Notes: a model not told the origin generated them from the letters alone. A stretch of DNA of 42,854 nt from Alphaproteobacteria bacterium (GCA_019746105.1 JAIESK010000028.1:1-42854), one strand, 5' to 3'. Counted from the first letter of the stretch, positions 1 to 9,267 are shown. Numbers and translations are program-made.

Positions 1-6
1 TTATTA

Positions 7-387
7 ATGAAACAAGCTGGTTATTCCAAGCGGCAGAACAGCCGTTCTCCTGATCGACATAGACAACAATCTCATCGGCAAACAAATGGTAATTTATCTG
101 ATCAAAAGATGAGGGGGAATGCACAACAATACGTTGATAAGTACCTCACTCTTGCTCGTGATGCGGCCACCTCAGGAGATCCCATTTCCGCTGAAAATTA
201 TTATCAATATGCCGATCATTATTTTCGCATCGTTTTAGCCAATCGTCCTTCTCGTCTTCCTCCTATGCGAAAGCCTATAGATATAGAAACCGCTCCAGTT
301 ACTTCAGAAAATCCTGTGTTGGTAGCTCCTCAGCCTTCTCCTGAAAGTGTACCAATGAGTGATCATGCACTTAACGCGCCAAATTGA
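7..387 (+). CDS. DUF4167 domain protein
   Basis: A small, very basic and polar protein. The conserved block lies at about residues 35-80: a GNAQQYVDKYLTLARDA stretch, then an ENYYQYADHYFRI stretch. This is the alphaproteobacterial DUF4167 pattern, often described as RNA- or nucleoid-associated, but its function is not established. The N-terminal 30 residues are rich in Arg, Gln and Ser and the tail is Pro-rich. The frame is open to the left edge of the window and I see no ribosome binding site, so the true start may lie upstream. In many relatives this gene follows prfA-prmC; that region is outside the window. Its 3' end overlaps bolA in another frame. Confidence 0.8.
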   Translation: MKQAGYSKRQNSRSPDRHRQQSHRQTNGNLSDQKMRGNAQQYVDKYLTLARDAATSGDPISAENYYQYADHYFRIVLANRPSRLPPMRKPIDIETAPVTSENPVLVAPQPSPESVPMSDHALNAPN

Positions 388-649
388 AGAAAAGCTTACA
401 AAAGAATTTTCACCCCTCTTTTTGAAAATTGAGGATGACTCATATCGCCATATAAACCATGGGAACTATAGAGTAGGGGGTGAGAGTCATCTTACGGTAA
501 CTCTTGTGTCAAAAAACTTCACCGATCTTTCGCGGCTTGGACGCCATCAACAGGTTTATGATTGCCTTCAAGAGGAACTTAAATCTGGGATCCATGCTCT
601 TTGTTTAAAATTGTTTTCTCCGGAGGAGGGGGCGGCGTTAAGCGAATAA
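359..649 (+). CDS. bolA: BolA family protein
   Basis: A 96-residue protein matching the whole BolA fold: an I-E-D-D/E-S stretch, SHLTVTLVS in the central strand, a following RHQQVYDCLQEEL helix and the conserved IHAL near the C-terminus. BolA proteins bind monothiol glutaredoxins through [2Fe-2S] clusters and act in iron-sulfur trafficking or as stress regulators. The start is uncertain: GTG at 359 or ATG at 365. Either lies inside the end of the DUF4167 gene, which suggests translational coupling. The last 71 bp overlap the end of the convergent CNNM/CBS gene. Confidence 0.9.
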   Translation: MIMHLTRQIEEKLTKEFSPLFLKIEDDSYRHINHGNYRVGGESHLTVTLVSKNFTDLSRLGRHQQVYDCLQEELKSGIHALCLKLFSPEEGAALSE

Positions 650-1883
650 GCGTCAATTGGTGACGTAGGCGACGCAGTATATCCATTCTAAAATTGTGAA
701 TCATAAAAGATTGACCTACTTCAGGAATTTCTCGGGTTTCATGCAAGATAAGACCAGCAAGGGTTGAAGCGTGCTCATCAGGCAAATCCCATCCCAGCTG
801 ACGGTTTAAATCCCGCAAAGTTACGGCTCCATCGATGACATAACTTCCATCAGCTGCCATACGGACCCCTGGAATTTCCACATCGTGTTCATCCACGATT
901 TCGCCCACAATTTCTTCTAAAATATCTTCAAGAGTGATCATGCCCTGTAGATCGCCATACTCATCGATGACAAGAGCAAAATGTTCCCGCCGTTCACGAA
1001 ACGCAGCCAGCTGAGAGAAAAGGGTGGTCGTCTCCGGAATAAACCAGGGAGGACTTGCAATTTCTTTTATGTTAAGTTTCTCGACATCACCCTCGTGAGC
1101 TTGGACAGCGCGTAAGAGATCCTTGGCATGAAGAATACCGATGATATTTTCAGGGTTTCCTTGCCACAAAGGAATGCGGGTATAGGGAGCTTTTAAAACC
1201 TGATCTACTATCTCTTGATTGAGTGTATCCATGTTTATCATAAACATGATTTTACGATGGCGCATGACTTCCGTCACCTCAATTGCAGTTAAATCTAAGA
1301 TGCTGCGCAGCATGGATTGCTCTTCCCGGGAGGCAGACGTATGCAGCTCAATGGCTCCTCGTAGTTCTTCAGCTGCAGCTGTTTCCGAGAGATCACGCTT
1401 AATATGAATTCCAAAAAGACGTAACGAGCCATGGGCAACAAAGTTAATAGCTTTGGTGAGGGGCGTCATGAGACTGAGTAGAGGCTTAAAAAAAGGCGCA
1501 AAAGCAATCGCAATTCGATCGGGGCATGTATAAACGTACATTTTTGGCACAACTTCTGCGTAAATCGTGATCAAAGCTCCCATAAGAACGGCTGCATAAA
1601 AAACGCCTAAGGGGCCGAAAAGGTAAGTCATGACCCCGGTAGCAAGGGCTGTTACAAGGGTGTTGAACCAAGTATTTAAAAGAATCACTGAGCCAATAAA
1701 ACCTCCAATGTGGGTTTGTAAGTCCATAATAACAGAGGCTTTTGGATTGCCCTTTTTAGCTAAATGATAAAGTCTCACGCGAGAGGAAGCTAAGACTGCG
1801 ACCTCTGAGGCAGAGGTAAATGCTGAGAGAAGAATGAGAATAAAGATGGCAAAGACAGATAAGACAGAATAAAAAAGTGTCAT
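579..1883 (-). CDS. CNNM/CBS domain membrane protein (CorC/HlyC family)
   Basis: A 434-residue inner-membrane protein with the full three-part architecture. The CNNM (DUF21) membrane domain spans about residues 1-180, with helices near 4-26, 63-87 and 93-115 and an AEVVPK motif at 109-114. A CBS pair spans about 205-330, followed by a CorC_HlyC-associated domain at about 340-418. Relatives are Mg2+/Co2+ efflux or resistance proteins, often labelled hemolysin C. The tail has a run of five prolines. GGGGAAACC precedes the ATG at 1883 and supports this start. It is divergent from ald and overlaps bolA tail-to-tail by 71 bp. The transported ion cannot be read from the sequence. Confidence 0.9.
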   Translation of the reverse strand: MTLFYSVLSVFAIFILILLSAFTSASEVAVLASSRVRLYHLAKKGNPKASVIMDLQTHIGGFIGSVILLNTWFNTLVTALATGVMTYLFGPLGVFYAAVLMGALITIYAEVVPKMYVYTCPDRIAIAFAPFFKPLLSLMTPLTKAINFVAHGSLRLFGIHIKRDLSETAAAEELRGAIELHTSASREEQSMLRSILDLTAIEVTEVMRHRKIMFMINMDTLNQEIVDQVLKAPYTRIPLWQGNPENIIGILHAKDLLRAVQAHEGDVEKLNIKEIASPPWFIPETTTLFSQLAAFRERREHFALVIDEYGDLQGMITLEDILEEIVGEIVDEHDVEIPGVRMAADGSYVIDGAVTLRDLNRQLGWDLPDEHASTLAGLILHETREIPEVGQSFMIHNFRMDILRRLRHQLTLIRLTPPPPPEKTILNKEHGSQI

Positions 1884-1921
1884 GGTTTCCCCAGGATTTG
1901 TTTAGAATCAAGTGTAGCGTT

Positions 1922-1971
1922 TCAAGGCCTTTTTGTCACTGGGGAAAGAAAATGTCTCCGGAAGGCCTTGA
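1922..1971. repeat. Two palindromic AAGGCCTT copies forming an inverted repeat upstream of ald
   Basis: TCAAGGCCTT at 1922-1931 and its exact reverse complement AAGGCCTTGA at 1962-1971 are separated by 30 bp. Each copy contains the self-palindromic AAGGCCTT, so the element is either a 10-bp stem or two operator copies about 38 bp apart on one face of the helix. It lies between the divergent CNNM/CBS and ald genes. An Lrp/AsnC-type regulator of ald is a reasonable but unproven guess. Confidence 0.45.
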
Positions 1972-2025
1972 GATTTACTCCTGTGATTGGTAAAGGATAA
2001 ACCATCAATATAGGGAGATATCGTT

Positions 2026-3156
2026 ATGCATATTGGTGTTCCTAAGGAAATTAAAATTAGTGAATGGCGCGTGGGTCTTGTGCCTTCATCAGTTCGAGAG
2101 TTGGCCCACCATGGGCATCAAATTACGATTGAAACCAATGCGGGCGTGGGAATTGGTGTTAATGATGAGGATTACAAAGCTGCTGGTGCTTCTATTGCGG
2201 CTACGCCTGAAGAAATCTTTAAAACATGTGAGCTTATCGTCAAAGTGAAAGAACCTCAGCCAAGCGAATGGAAGCTCTTGCGCCCCGGTCAAATTCTTTT
2301 CGCTTATCTCCATCTAGCAGCGGACAAGGAACAAACCCAAGGGTTGATTGATTCAAAATGTATCGCGATTGCCTATGAAACAGTTACCTCCCCTTGGGGA
2401 GGATTGCCTTTGTTAATGCCAGCGAGCGAAGTCGCTGGTCGTATGTCCATTCAGGTGGGTGCCCACTGCCTTGAAAAGGAAATGGGAGGCTCAGGCATAT
2501 TATTGGGCGGTGTTCCGGGAGTGAAACCAGGGAAAGTTACGATTATCGGTGGCGGTGTTGTGGGAACGAATGCAGCGCGTATGGCTATTGGGCTTGGAGC
2601 GAGTGTTACAATTATTGATAAATCCATTCACCGTTTGACCGAGCTTGAAATGCATTTTGATTCCCGTCTGCGGACTTTGTATTCTACTTTTGAAGCCATT
2701 GAGAACTGTGTGACGGACTCTGATCTTGTGATTGGTGCCGTCCTTGTGCCTGGAGCCGTTGCTCCTAAGCTTGTGACGACCTCTATGATCAAGAAGATGA
2801 GGAAAGGATCAGTCCTTGTGGACGTGGCCATTGATCAGGGGGGGTGTTTTGAAACCAGTCGTCCTACTTCCTTTACTCACCCTACCTATATAGAACATGG
2901 AGTTGTACACTATTGTGTGACGAACATGCCAGGTGGTGTGGCGCGGACTTCCGCCTTTGCTTTAAATAATGCAACTTTGCCCTTTGTTTTGGCGCTCGCA
3001 CAAAAAGGATATAAAAATGCCTTGTTGGACGATCCCCATCTTTTAGCAGGCCTTAACATTTGTGAAGGACATGTGACTTATGAGGCGGTGGCAAGGGATC
3101 TGAGTTATCCTTATATGGATCCTGAAAAATTGTTGAGAACCCAGTTGGCAGTATAA
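2026..3156 (+). CDS. ald: Alanine dehydrogenase
   Basis: Catalyses NAD-dependent interconversion of L-alanine with pyruvate and ammonium in the cytoplasm. The 376-residue length is normal for the family. The substrate and catalytic residues fall at R15, K75 (KVKEP), H96 (YLHLA) and D270, the same numbers as in the well-studied mycobacterial enzyme. The NAD-binding IIGGGVVG motif is at 173-180. AGGGAG at 2012-2017 is well placed before the ATG. With the sodium:alanine symporter at 21 kb, the racemase at 25 kb and the D-Ala-D-Ala dipeptidase at 30 kb it suggests use of alanine as a carbon and nitrogen source. Duplicated palindromes upstream may be its operator. It is followed after 14 bp by the convergent tRNA-Asp. 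Confidence 0.96.
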   Translation: MHIGVPKEIKISEWRVGLVPSSVRELAHHGHQITIETNAGVGIGVNDEDYKAAGASIAATPEEIFKTCELIVKVKEPQPSEWKLLRPGQILFAYLHLAADKEQTQGLIDSKCIAIAYETVTSPWGGLPLLMPASEVAGRMSIQVGAHCLEKEMGGSGILLGGVPGVKPGKVTIIGGGVVGTNAARMAIGLGASVTIIDKSIHRLTELEMHFDSRLRTLYSTFEAIENCVTDSDLVIGAVLVPGAVAPKLVTTSMIKKMRKGSVLVDVAIDQGGCFETSRPTSFTHPTYIEHGVVHYCVTNMPGGVARTSAFALNNATLPFVLALAQKGYKNALLDDPHLLAGLNICEGHVTYEAVARDLSYPYMDPEKLLRTQLAV

Positions 3157-3170
3157 AGATAGAGAAGAAG

Positions 3171-3247
<77 letters not shown>

Positions 3248-3262
3248 AATGGAAGTGTCCCT

Positions 3263-3292
3263 GAAATACCTTAGACTCCCTCTTATTGTCAA
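3263..3292 (-). promoter_or_regulatory. Probable promoter of tRNA-Asp
   Basis: On the minus strand a perfect -35 TTGACA (3287-3292) is followed after 18 bp by a weaker -10 TATTTC (3263-3268). That places the transcript start a few bases before the tRNA 5' end at 3247. Confidence 0.5.
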
Positions 3293-3314
3293 GGCTAATT
3301 CAGAAAATACAAAC

Positions 3315-4112
3315 TTATTTCTTTCGGTGCATTAGCCATCCGGCAACCATAACCCCGATAGCAACGGTGGTGATGATAAGGGTGGCAAGGGCATTGATCT
3401 GAGGGGTGATTCCAAAGCGAATGCTAGAAAAAATTACCATGGGAAGGGTGGAGGAACCCGGACCTGCCACAAAGCTTGCGATCACCAGATCATCCAATGA
3501 AAGAGCAAAGGCCAAAAGCCACCCCGAAAGGAGGGCAGGGAATATAATGGGAAGGATAATGGTTATGAAAACCTTAATGGGGCGGGCGCCTAAATCAAGA
3601 GCGGCTTCTTCTAAGGAGACGTCCATGTCCGCCAGACGCCCTCTTACGACGATGGTCACATATGCCATGCACAAAGTGGTATGGGCCAAGGTAATGGTGA
3701 AAATTCCGCGCCCATGAGGCCAGCCAATGATTTGTTCAAGCCCTACAAAAAGCAAGAGAAGGGAAAGGCCAGTGATGACTTCTGGCATGATCATAGGAGC
3801 AGTTGTTAAAATGCCAAAAAAACCGCGGCCTTTGAAGCGCCCAAAGCGGACCAGGGAGATAGCTGCCAGTGTTCCTAAAATAACGGCAAGGGTCGCGGCA
3901 GAGGCGGCCACTTGAAGGCTGATCCAAAGAGATTTAAGGAGAGCTTCATCTTGAAGGAGGGCTGTGTACCACCTTGTAGAAAAACCTTGCCATACGGTGA
4001 CTTGGCGAGAGGAATTAAAAGAAAAAATAATTAGGGTCAAAATGGGGAGATACAAGAAGGCATATCCGAAGGTCACCACGGTTTTCAAGAAAGGTGAAAG
4101 TTTATTCTGCAT
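3315..4112 (-). CDS. potI: Putrescine/spermidine ABC transporter permease (PotI/PotC)
   Basis: The second permease of a polyamine importer, 265 residues. It has about six hydrophobic segments and the permease EAA loop EEAALDLGARP, which docks on the ATPase. The LSLDDLVIASFVAGP stretch in the following segment is typical of PotC/PotI. It is last in the operon potF-potG-potH-potI and overlaps potH by 11 bp. The symbol follows the putrescine-type binding protein in the operon; potC would be equally defensible. Substrate preference cannot be decided from a permease alone. Confidence 0.92.
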   Translation of the reverse strand: MQNKLSPFLKTVVTFGYAFLYLPILTLIIFSFNSSRQVTVWQGFSTRWYTALLQDEALLKSLWISLQVAASAATLAVILGTLAAISLVRFGRFKGRGFFGILTTAPMIMPEVITGLSLLLLFVGLEQIIGWPHGRGIFTITLAHTTLCMAYVTIVVRGRLADMDVSLEEAALDLGARPIKVFITIILPIIFPALLSGWLLAFALSLDDLVIASFVAGPGSSTLPMVIFSSIRFGITPQINALATLIITTVAIGVMVAGWLMHRKK

Positions 4113-5022
4113 CTAAAAACCTCACTCGCTGCTCCTGATAGCGTTGGAAGATGGCAATGGGCAGAATAAGGAAGACGAGCATAATCACCGCTAGAGCCGC
4201 AGCTACGGGCCAAGTACGGTTGGTAAAGAATTCATTCCAGATCACCTTGCCAATCATCAAAGTTTGTGAACCTCCCAAAAGTTCAGGGATAACGAACTCC
4301 CCCACAGCAGGAATAAAGACGAGCAGGGAGCCCGCAATCACTCCAGGACGAGAAAGGGGCCAGATGATCCTGATAAAGGCTTGGAAGGGGCGTGCGCCGA
4401 GGTCATAGGCGGCTTCGAGCAGTGCATAATCAATCTTTTCTAAGAAGGCATAAAGAGGAAGAATCATAAAAGGAAGATAGCAGTAAATAATACCCAGAAC
4501 TGTTGCAAAAGTATTGTCGATAAGAGAAAGGGGGGTTGAGATAAGGTCTAACTTTATAAGCAGAGTATTTATATACCCTTGAGGGCTTAAAATGCCAATC
4601 CATGCATATACTCGTAGCAAAAAAGAAGTCCAAAAAGGCAAGATAACAAGCATCAAGAGTATGGTTCTTTTTGAAGGAGATGCTTTGGCAATTCCATAGG
4701 CCATAGGATATCCAATGCAAAGACAGCCGATCGTTCCTAAAAGGGCAATGGCAAGAGAATCAAGATAGGCAAAAAGATAAAGAGAATCCGTCCCAATGAA
4801 GGTATAATTTGTTAAATTAATTTTAATGATTAAAAGGCCTTCATTGGTCCACTCCATTAAGGGGGCGTAGGGGGGAAGACCAAACCTTAAATCAGAAAAA
4901 CTAATTTTTAAAACAATCAAAAAAGGAATTAAAAAGAAAAGGAGGAGCCATCCAAAGGGGATTGCCGTCACCCAAAAGGGAGAAGTGAAATTAAGTTTTA
5001 GCTTTTTGAGGATCGACTTCAT
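4102..5022 (-). CDS. potH: Putrescine/spermidine ABC transporter permease (PotH/PotB)
   Basis: The first permease of the polyamine importer, 306 residues. After a cytoplasmic lead and an initial membrane helix (about 18-38) it has a large periplasmic loop and five further hydrophobic segments. The EAA loop LLEAAYDLGARPFQAF is intact, and the PAVGEFVIPELLGGSQT stretch is characteristic of PotB/PotH. The ATG overlaps the potG stop (ATGA), so the two are translationally coupled. Confidence 0.93.
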   Translation of the reverse strand: MKSILKKLKLNFTSPFWVTAIPFGWLLLFFLIPFLIVLKISFSDLRFGLPPYAPLMEWTNEGLLIIKINLTNYTFIGTDSLYLFAYLDSLAIALLGTIGCLCIGYPMAYGIAKASPSKRTILLMLVILPFWTSFLLRVYAWIGILSPQGYINTLLIKLDLISTPLSLIDNTFATVLGIIYCYLPFMILPLYAFLEKIDYALLEAAYDLGARPFQAFIRIIWPLSRPGVIAGSLLVFIPAVGEFVIPELLGGSQTLMIGKVIWNEFFTNRTWPVAAALAVIMLVFLILPIAIFQRYQEQRVRFLDAE

Positions 5023-6158
5023 GCCGTTAGAACAATGCTATTTTCAGCACGCCAGAAAAGGTAAACCATATCATCCCAGGTGACAGGCCGCTCTGCCAAA
5101 CGAACTAAGTTGGGTTGGGTCGCTAGAACAATTTTACCACTTTTCAACTCGACATGATAAATGGAAACATCCCCTAAATATCCAATATCGCGTACAATTC
5201 CCTTGGTGACGTTCTTTTTTTGATTTGGTGCAGCGTGATCAATCATCATTTTTTCAGGACGGATGGCAACCTTGACGTGGGAGCCAACAGGGGCATCGGC
5301 AGAGTGACCCACATAAAGTTCTGAGCCGGCTTCTTCTGAATCCACAAGGATATGATTGTCATCAACTTCCGTAACCAGTCCTTCGAACTTATTGATGGAT
5401 CCAATGAAATCAGCCACATATTCTGAGTTAGGATACTCGTAAACTTCATTAGGTGTTGCGACTTGACGAAGACGGCCGTGGTCCATCACTCCGAGACGTG
5501 TGGACATGGTCATGGCTTCCTCCTGGTCATGAGTGACCATAATAAAGGTAATGCCCACCTTTTCTTGAATGTTTACAAGCTCAAACTGAGTTTGCTCCCG
5601 GAGGCGTTTATCAAGGGCCGCTAAGGGCTCATCAAGAAGGAGAAGCTTGGGGCGTTTGACAAGACTGCGTGCAAGGGCAACCCGTTGCCTTTGACCTCCG
5701 GAAAGTTGGTGCGGGGCGCGAGAGCCATATTTTTCCATTTGGACTAGTTTTAAAACTTCTTTGACCCGCTCTTGAATTTCCGCCTTTGGAATGCGTTCTT
5801 GTTTTAAGCCAAAGGCAATATTCTGCTCGACGGTCATATGAGGAAAAAGAGCGTAAGATTGAAACATCATATTTACGGGACGGTCATAAGCTGGTCTGCG
5901 GGTGACATCAACCCCGTCGATATAAATCTTTCCTTTCGTTGGCATTTCAAAGCCGGCAAGCATGCGCAAAAGAGTTGTTTTGCCACATCCTGAGGGCCCT
6001 AGAAGGGAAAAAAATTCTTCCTGAAAGATAGAAAGGGTTACATCATCAACAGCCAGAACGCCATTAAATTCCTTTGAAACACCTTCAAGGTGGATATAGG
6101 GTTTGGCCTTGGAATCTTGCCAAGGTTGAAGGTTAATACGTCGTTGTTTTTGTTTCAT
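5019..6158 (-). CDS. potG: Polyamine ABC transporter ATP-binding protein (PotG/PotA)
   Basis: The ATPase that powers the importer, 379 residues. Walker A GPSGCGKT is at 54-61, the Q-loop glutamine at Q100, signature LSGGQRQR at 152-159, Walker B LLLLDEP at 172-178 and the switch histidine at H210. The C-terminal part (about 245-375) is the TOBE region of this subfamily. AGGGAT precedes the ATG by 8 nt. It sits 10 bp after the binding-protein gene and overlaps potH by 4 bp. Confidence 0.95.
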   Translation of the reverse strand: MKQKQRRINLQPWQDSKAKPYIHLEGVSKEFNGVLAVDDVTLSIFQEEFFSLLGPSGCGKTTLLRMLAGFEMPTKGKIYIDGVDVTRRPAYDRPVNMMFQSYALFPHMTVEQNIAFGLKQERIPKAEIQERVKEVLKLVQMEKYGSRAPHQLSGGQRQRVALARSLVKRPKLLLLDEPLAALDKRLREQTQFELVNIQEKVGITFIMVTHDQEEAMTMSTRLGVMDHGRLRQVATPNEVYEYPNSEYVADFIGSINKFEGLVTEVDDNHILVDSEEAGSELYVGHSADAPVGSHVKVAIRPEKMMIDHAAPNQKKNVTKGIVRDIGYLGDVSIYHVELKSGKIVLATQPNLVRLAERPVTWDDMVYLFWRAENSIVLTA

Positions 6159-6168
6159 TCATTTATCC

Positions 6169-7251
6169 CTACCGTCCGATTTTGACGCGTGTCCACTCCC
6201 TGAGGCGAAGGCGCTCATAGTGGGGAGAATGAACCTTATCTATGTATAACTTTTCTAAGGTAGTTTTGGAAGGAAAGATAAGTGGATTATTGCGAATATC
6301 CTTTTCAATAAATTCTGAGGAAGAAGGAACACTGTTGGCTGTAGCCATCTCATTGGTTACTTGAGCAATGACATCAGGGCGTAAAAGGAAGTTGATAAGC
6401 ATATTGGCTTCTTCAGAATGAGGCGCATCCTTTGGAATGGCTAGAGCATCTACCCAAAGACTTCCCCCCTCTTCTGGGATGACATAACGAATATCAAGTC
6501 CCATCTTCTTGCCCAGCTCCTGAGCCAATGTAAGTTCAGAGGAAAATCCTTGAACAAGGCAATAATTTTCTGAAGTCAAATTTTCTGTGGCTGGGTTGGC
6601 TTTGAATTTTTTAACATAAGGACGAATTTGTGTAAGGAGCTTCGTTGCCTCCTTAAGATCTTCAGGACTTTCTGAATTGGGATCTTTCTTTAAATAGGCT
6701 AGAGCGGGTGGAAATACATCAATGGGAGAGTCAATGAGCATGACCCCACAATCGGCAAATTTTGCAACTACTTGGGGGTCGAAGAGCATGGCCAAACTGT
6801 TGACAGGAGCCTTAGGGTCACGTTTTTCAATCATTTTCACATTATAAGCAAATCCATTGGTTCCCCAGATAAAGGGGAGAGCAAAAACGTTTTGAGGGTC
6901 AGCCTTCTCCATTTTCTTCAAAAGAAGAGGATCAACTTCTTTTTTGTTAGGAATAAGGGAGGCTTGAAGAGGTTGATAAATTTTGGCCTCAAGCTGGCGT
7001 GGCAGATAGGGCCAGACAGTCACCATAACGACGTCATAGCCTGAGTTGCCTGTGAATAGCTTTGTCTCCATGATTTCTGGAGTATCATAGACGTCAAGAT
7101 TAACCTTAATCCCTGTTTCTTTTTGAAATTGAACTAGCATCTCAGGTGGAAAAACATAGGCCCATCCATAAAGGTTTACGGTCTTTTGCGGGGCAGCTTG
7201 AAGGGGGATTGTGAGTGAAAAGAGTATGAAAAATAAAAGAGCTCTGATCAT
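6169..7251 (-). CDS. potF: Periplasmic putrescine-binding protein (PotF-like)
   Basis: Captures polyamine in the periplasm and delivers it to PotGHI. A signal peptide (about residues 1-19, ending PLQA) precedes a mature domain following the PotF pattern: NLYGWAYVFPPEM near the start, LLRPDV in the last third and a closing REWTRVKIG. The frame also opens at GTG 7263, but that codon abuts the AGGAG ribosome binding site, while ATG 7251 lies 11 nt after it and begins a clean signal peptide; I therefore chose 7251. It is the first gene of the operon. Putrescine rather than spermidine is inferred from PotF-like length and ends. Confidence 0.9.
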   Translation of the reverse strand: MIRALLFFILFSLTIPLQAAPQKTVNLYGWAYVFPPEMLVQFQKETGIKVNLDVYDTPEIMETKLFTGNSGYDVVMVTVWPYLPRQLEAKIYQPLQASLIPNKKEVDPLLLKKMEKADPQNVFALPFIWGTNGFAYNVKMIEKRDPKAPVNSLAMLFDPQVVAKFADCGVMLIDSPIDVFPPALAYLKKDPNSESPEDLKEATKLLTQIRPYVKKFKANPATENLTSENYCLVQGFSSELTLAQELGKKMGLDIRYVIPEEGGSLWVDALAIPKDAPHSEEANMLINFLLRPDVIAQVTNEMATANSVPSSSEFIEKDIRNNPLIFPSKTTLEKLYIDKVHSPHYERLRLREWTRVKIGR

Positions 7252-7362
7252 AGTGGATGGCACTCCTTTTTAGACCTTATCACCTTGTGGCATATCTTGG
7301 GGATAAATTAAAGAAATTTCGTACTATTCACTACATTCACCGACGGTGTGATCCCAGAGAGC

Positions 7363-7382
7363 ATGAGGTAAATGTATACCTC
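7363..7382 (-). other. Hairpin after cca
   Basis: TGAGGTA and TACCTCA form a perfect 7-bp stem around a 6-nt loop just past the cca stop. No clear T-run follows on the minus strand, so it is only a weak terminator candidate for the frr-uppS-cdsA-cca transcript. It lies in the 136-bp gap before the potF operon. Confidence 0.3.
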
Positions 7383-7387
7383 AGCCT

Positions 7388-8596
7388 CTAGAGGCTCTTT
7401 AAATACGCAATGCAGGCTTTTTTATTTGGGGTAAAATCCTCAGAAATCCACCAATCTTCAACAGCTTTTAAAAGCTCACCAAGTTCTTCTCCTGGTTTAA
7501 TATGGAGGGCCAGGAGGTCACGCCCCTTAAGAGGAAAAACAGGGATGGAGAAATCATTTAAGAGGATTTGTAGGTGGTTTAGGAAAGCTGCCCCATCCTT
7601 TAAAGAGATTTCCTCAGAGACATGGCGATAGCTGGTTTGCAAGATAGCGGCATCAAGAGTGCACTCTTTGCCCCAAAGATAAGAAAAATGCTTGTATGAA
7701 TCTATTGTTATGGGATCATGCTCTTTTAGTAAGAAACTAAGCTTTGTAGTTTGCGCCTTTGAAAGGCGCAGATGGGATTTTAGCTCACTTAAAAGAGGGT
7801 GAAAAGATGCCAGTCTTAAGATAGGATCGGGGAGTATTTCTGTTGTTTTTTCTAGAGACAAAAGTGTTTTGAAGTCCTCCCAGGTTTTAGGATGAAAAAT
7901 ATAAGGCAAAACACCGGTTTCTTTCATGGCTTCCAAAGCATAAAGAGGGTTGGGAAGCTCTAAGATCTGTAGAAATTCATCCGTGACGCGCTCACGGGCA
8001 AGATGGGGCAAGTGGGAGGCAAACTCACGGCACGCCACCAGACCTTCTTGGTTATAGGGCTCTCTCCCAAAACGAGCTGAAAAGCGAAAGAACCGCAAAA
8101 TACGTAAGTAGTCTTCCTTAATTCGCTGGGACGCATTTCCAATAAACTGTACGTGGTGACTTTCTAAATCCTCAAGTCCTCCCACAGGATCAAAGAGGTT
8201 TCCTTCTCTATCCGCATAGAGGGCATTAATGGTGAAATCGCGCCTTTGGGCGTCTTGGACCCAATCTTCCGTAAAGGCAACTTCTGCTCTGCGTCCAAAG
8301 GTTTTAATGTCAAGGCGCAAGGTGGTGATTTGATAGGGCTGCTTATCTAAAATGGCCGTAATGGTGCCATGATCAAAGCCGGTCGGAATGGCTTTAATAT
8401 GATTTTTTGTCAGAATATCCAAGACCCATTGAGGAGGACGGTCAACGGCTAGATCAATGTCGTTTGTCGGAAGGCCTAAAAGGCTATCCCGTACGGATCC
8501 ACCCACAAGGCGGAGAGTTGCCCCTTCCTGGAGAAAAAGGGTGAAAAGCCGTTGCAGACCGGGCAGTTTTAGCCATCCGGCAGTTAGTTTCTTCAT
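7388..8596 (-). CDS. cca: CCA tRNA nucleotidyltransferase / poly(A) polymerase family
   Basis: Adds or repairs the CCA end of tRNAs. It is a 402-residue class II nucleotidyltransferase: GGSVRD at 32-37, the metal-binding pair D46/D48 (NDIDLAVD) and the RRDFTINALY motif at 118-127. The frame could be read 40 residues further upstream, but that part lies inside cdsA. ATG 8596 overlaps the cdsA stop (ATGA) and begins exactly at the conserved domain, so I chose it. The alphaproteobacterial form lacks an HD domain, and none is seen here. Because the tRNA-Asp here encodes CCA, the role is probably repair for at least that tRNA. Confidence 0.9.
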   Translation of the reverse strand: MKKLTAGWLKLPGLQRLFTLFLQEGATLRLVGGSVRDSLLGLPTNDIDLAVDRPPQWVLDILTKNHIKAIPTGFDHGTITAILDKQPYQITTLRLDIKTFGRRAEVAFTEDWVQDAQRRDFTINALYADREGNLFDPVGGLEDLESHHVQFIGNASQRIKEDYLRILRFFRFSARFGREPYNQEGLVACREFASHLPHLARERVTDEFLQILELPNPLYALEAMKETGVLPYIFHPKTWEDFKTLLSLEKTTEILPDPILRLASFHPLLSELKSHLRLSKAQTTKLSFLLKEHDPITIDSYKHFSYLWGKECTLDAAILQTSYRHVSEEISLKDGAAFLNHLQILLNDFSIPVFPLKGRDLLALHIKPGEELGELLKAVEDWWISEDFTPNKKACIAYLKSL

Positions 8597-9267
8597 GAGA
8601 GGTGCACGATTTGCCAAAGGGCGAGAGCAAAGGAGACAGCAAGGAAGCTGTCCAATCTGTCTAAAAAGCCGCCATGGCCAGGAATAAGAGAACTTGAATC
8701 TTTCACCTGACTCCATCGTTTAGCTTGAGATTCAAGAAGGTCTCCCGCTTGGGCCACAAGCACCAAAAAAATGATGGCAATAAATGAAAAAATACCAGGT
8801 AAAAGCCAAAGGCTTGCGCTATACCCCACAAGAGCTCCTCCCATCATGCCAGCTATAAAACCCGACCAGGTTTTGTTAGGACTGATAGAAGGGGCAAGCT
8901 TGGGACCTCCCATCATACGGCCTCCGAGATAGGCAAAGCTATCGGTGCTCCACACAAGGAATAAAAGCCAGAATATAAATTTCCACCCTTCGTTCAAGGC
9001 CAGGTAAGGAATAATCCAGTAGATGGAGAAACCTATGTAAAAGGTACCCAAAATAACAAAAAGAAGCTTTTGAAAAAAAGGAAGAGGGCTCTTAAGACAT
9101 AGAAAACCCCATTCAATAAAAAGGCAAAGAATCACGACTCCGCCGAGGATTAAGCTGATAGGAGGGCCCATGTAAATAAGGCCAAGAGAGAGGGGAATGA
9201 GAAGGGCCGCAGAAAGAAGGCGGGTCTGAAAGTTTTTGTTTTTACGAAATTTAGGCTGCCGTGCCAA
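8593..9267 (-). CDS. cdsA: Phosphatidate cytidylyltransferase
   Basis: Makes CDP-diacylglycerol from phosphatidic acid and CTP, the branch point of phospholipid synthesis. It is a 224-residue protein with about six membrane segments. The full CDS signature lies near residues 180-206 (SQAKRWSQVKD, then PGHGGFLDRLDS). It overlaps the uppS end by 17 bp and the cca start by 4 bp. It is slightly short for the family, mainly at the N-terminus. Confidence 0.94.
   Translation of the reverse strand: MARQPKFRKNKNFQTRLLSAALLIPLSLGLIYMGPPISLILGGVVILCLFIEWGFLCLKSPLPFFQKLLFVILGTFYIGFSIYWIIPYLALNEGWKFIFWLLFLVWSTDSFAYLGGRMMGGPKLAPSISPNKTWSGFIAGMMGGALVGYSASLWLLPGIFSFIAIIFLVLVAQAGDLLESQAKRWSQVKDSSSLIPGHGGFLDRLDSFLAVSFALALWQIVHLS

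Noticed and set aside
8597-8716. 40-codon N-terminal extension of cca
   Set aside because: It lies wholly inside cdsA; ATG 8596 overlaps the cdsA stop and begins the conserved domain.
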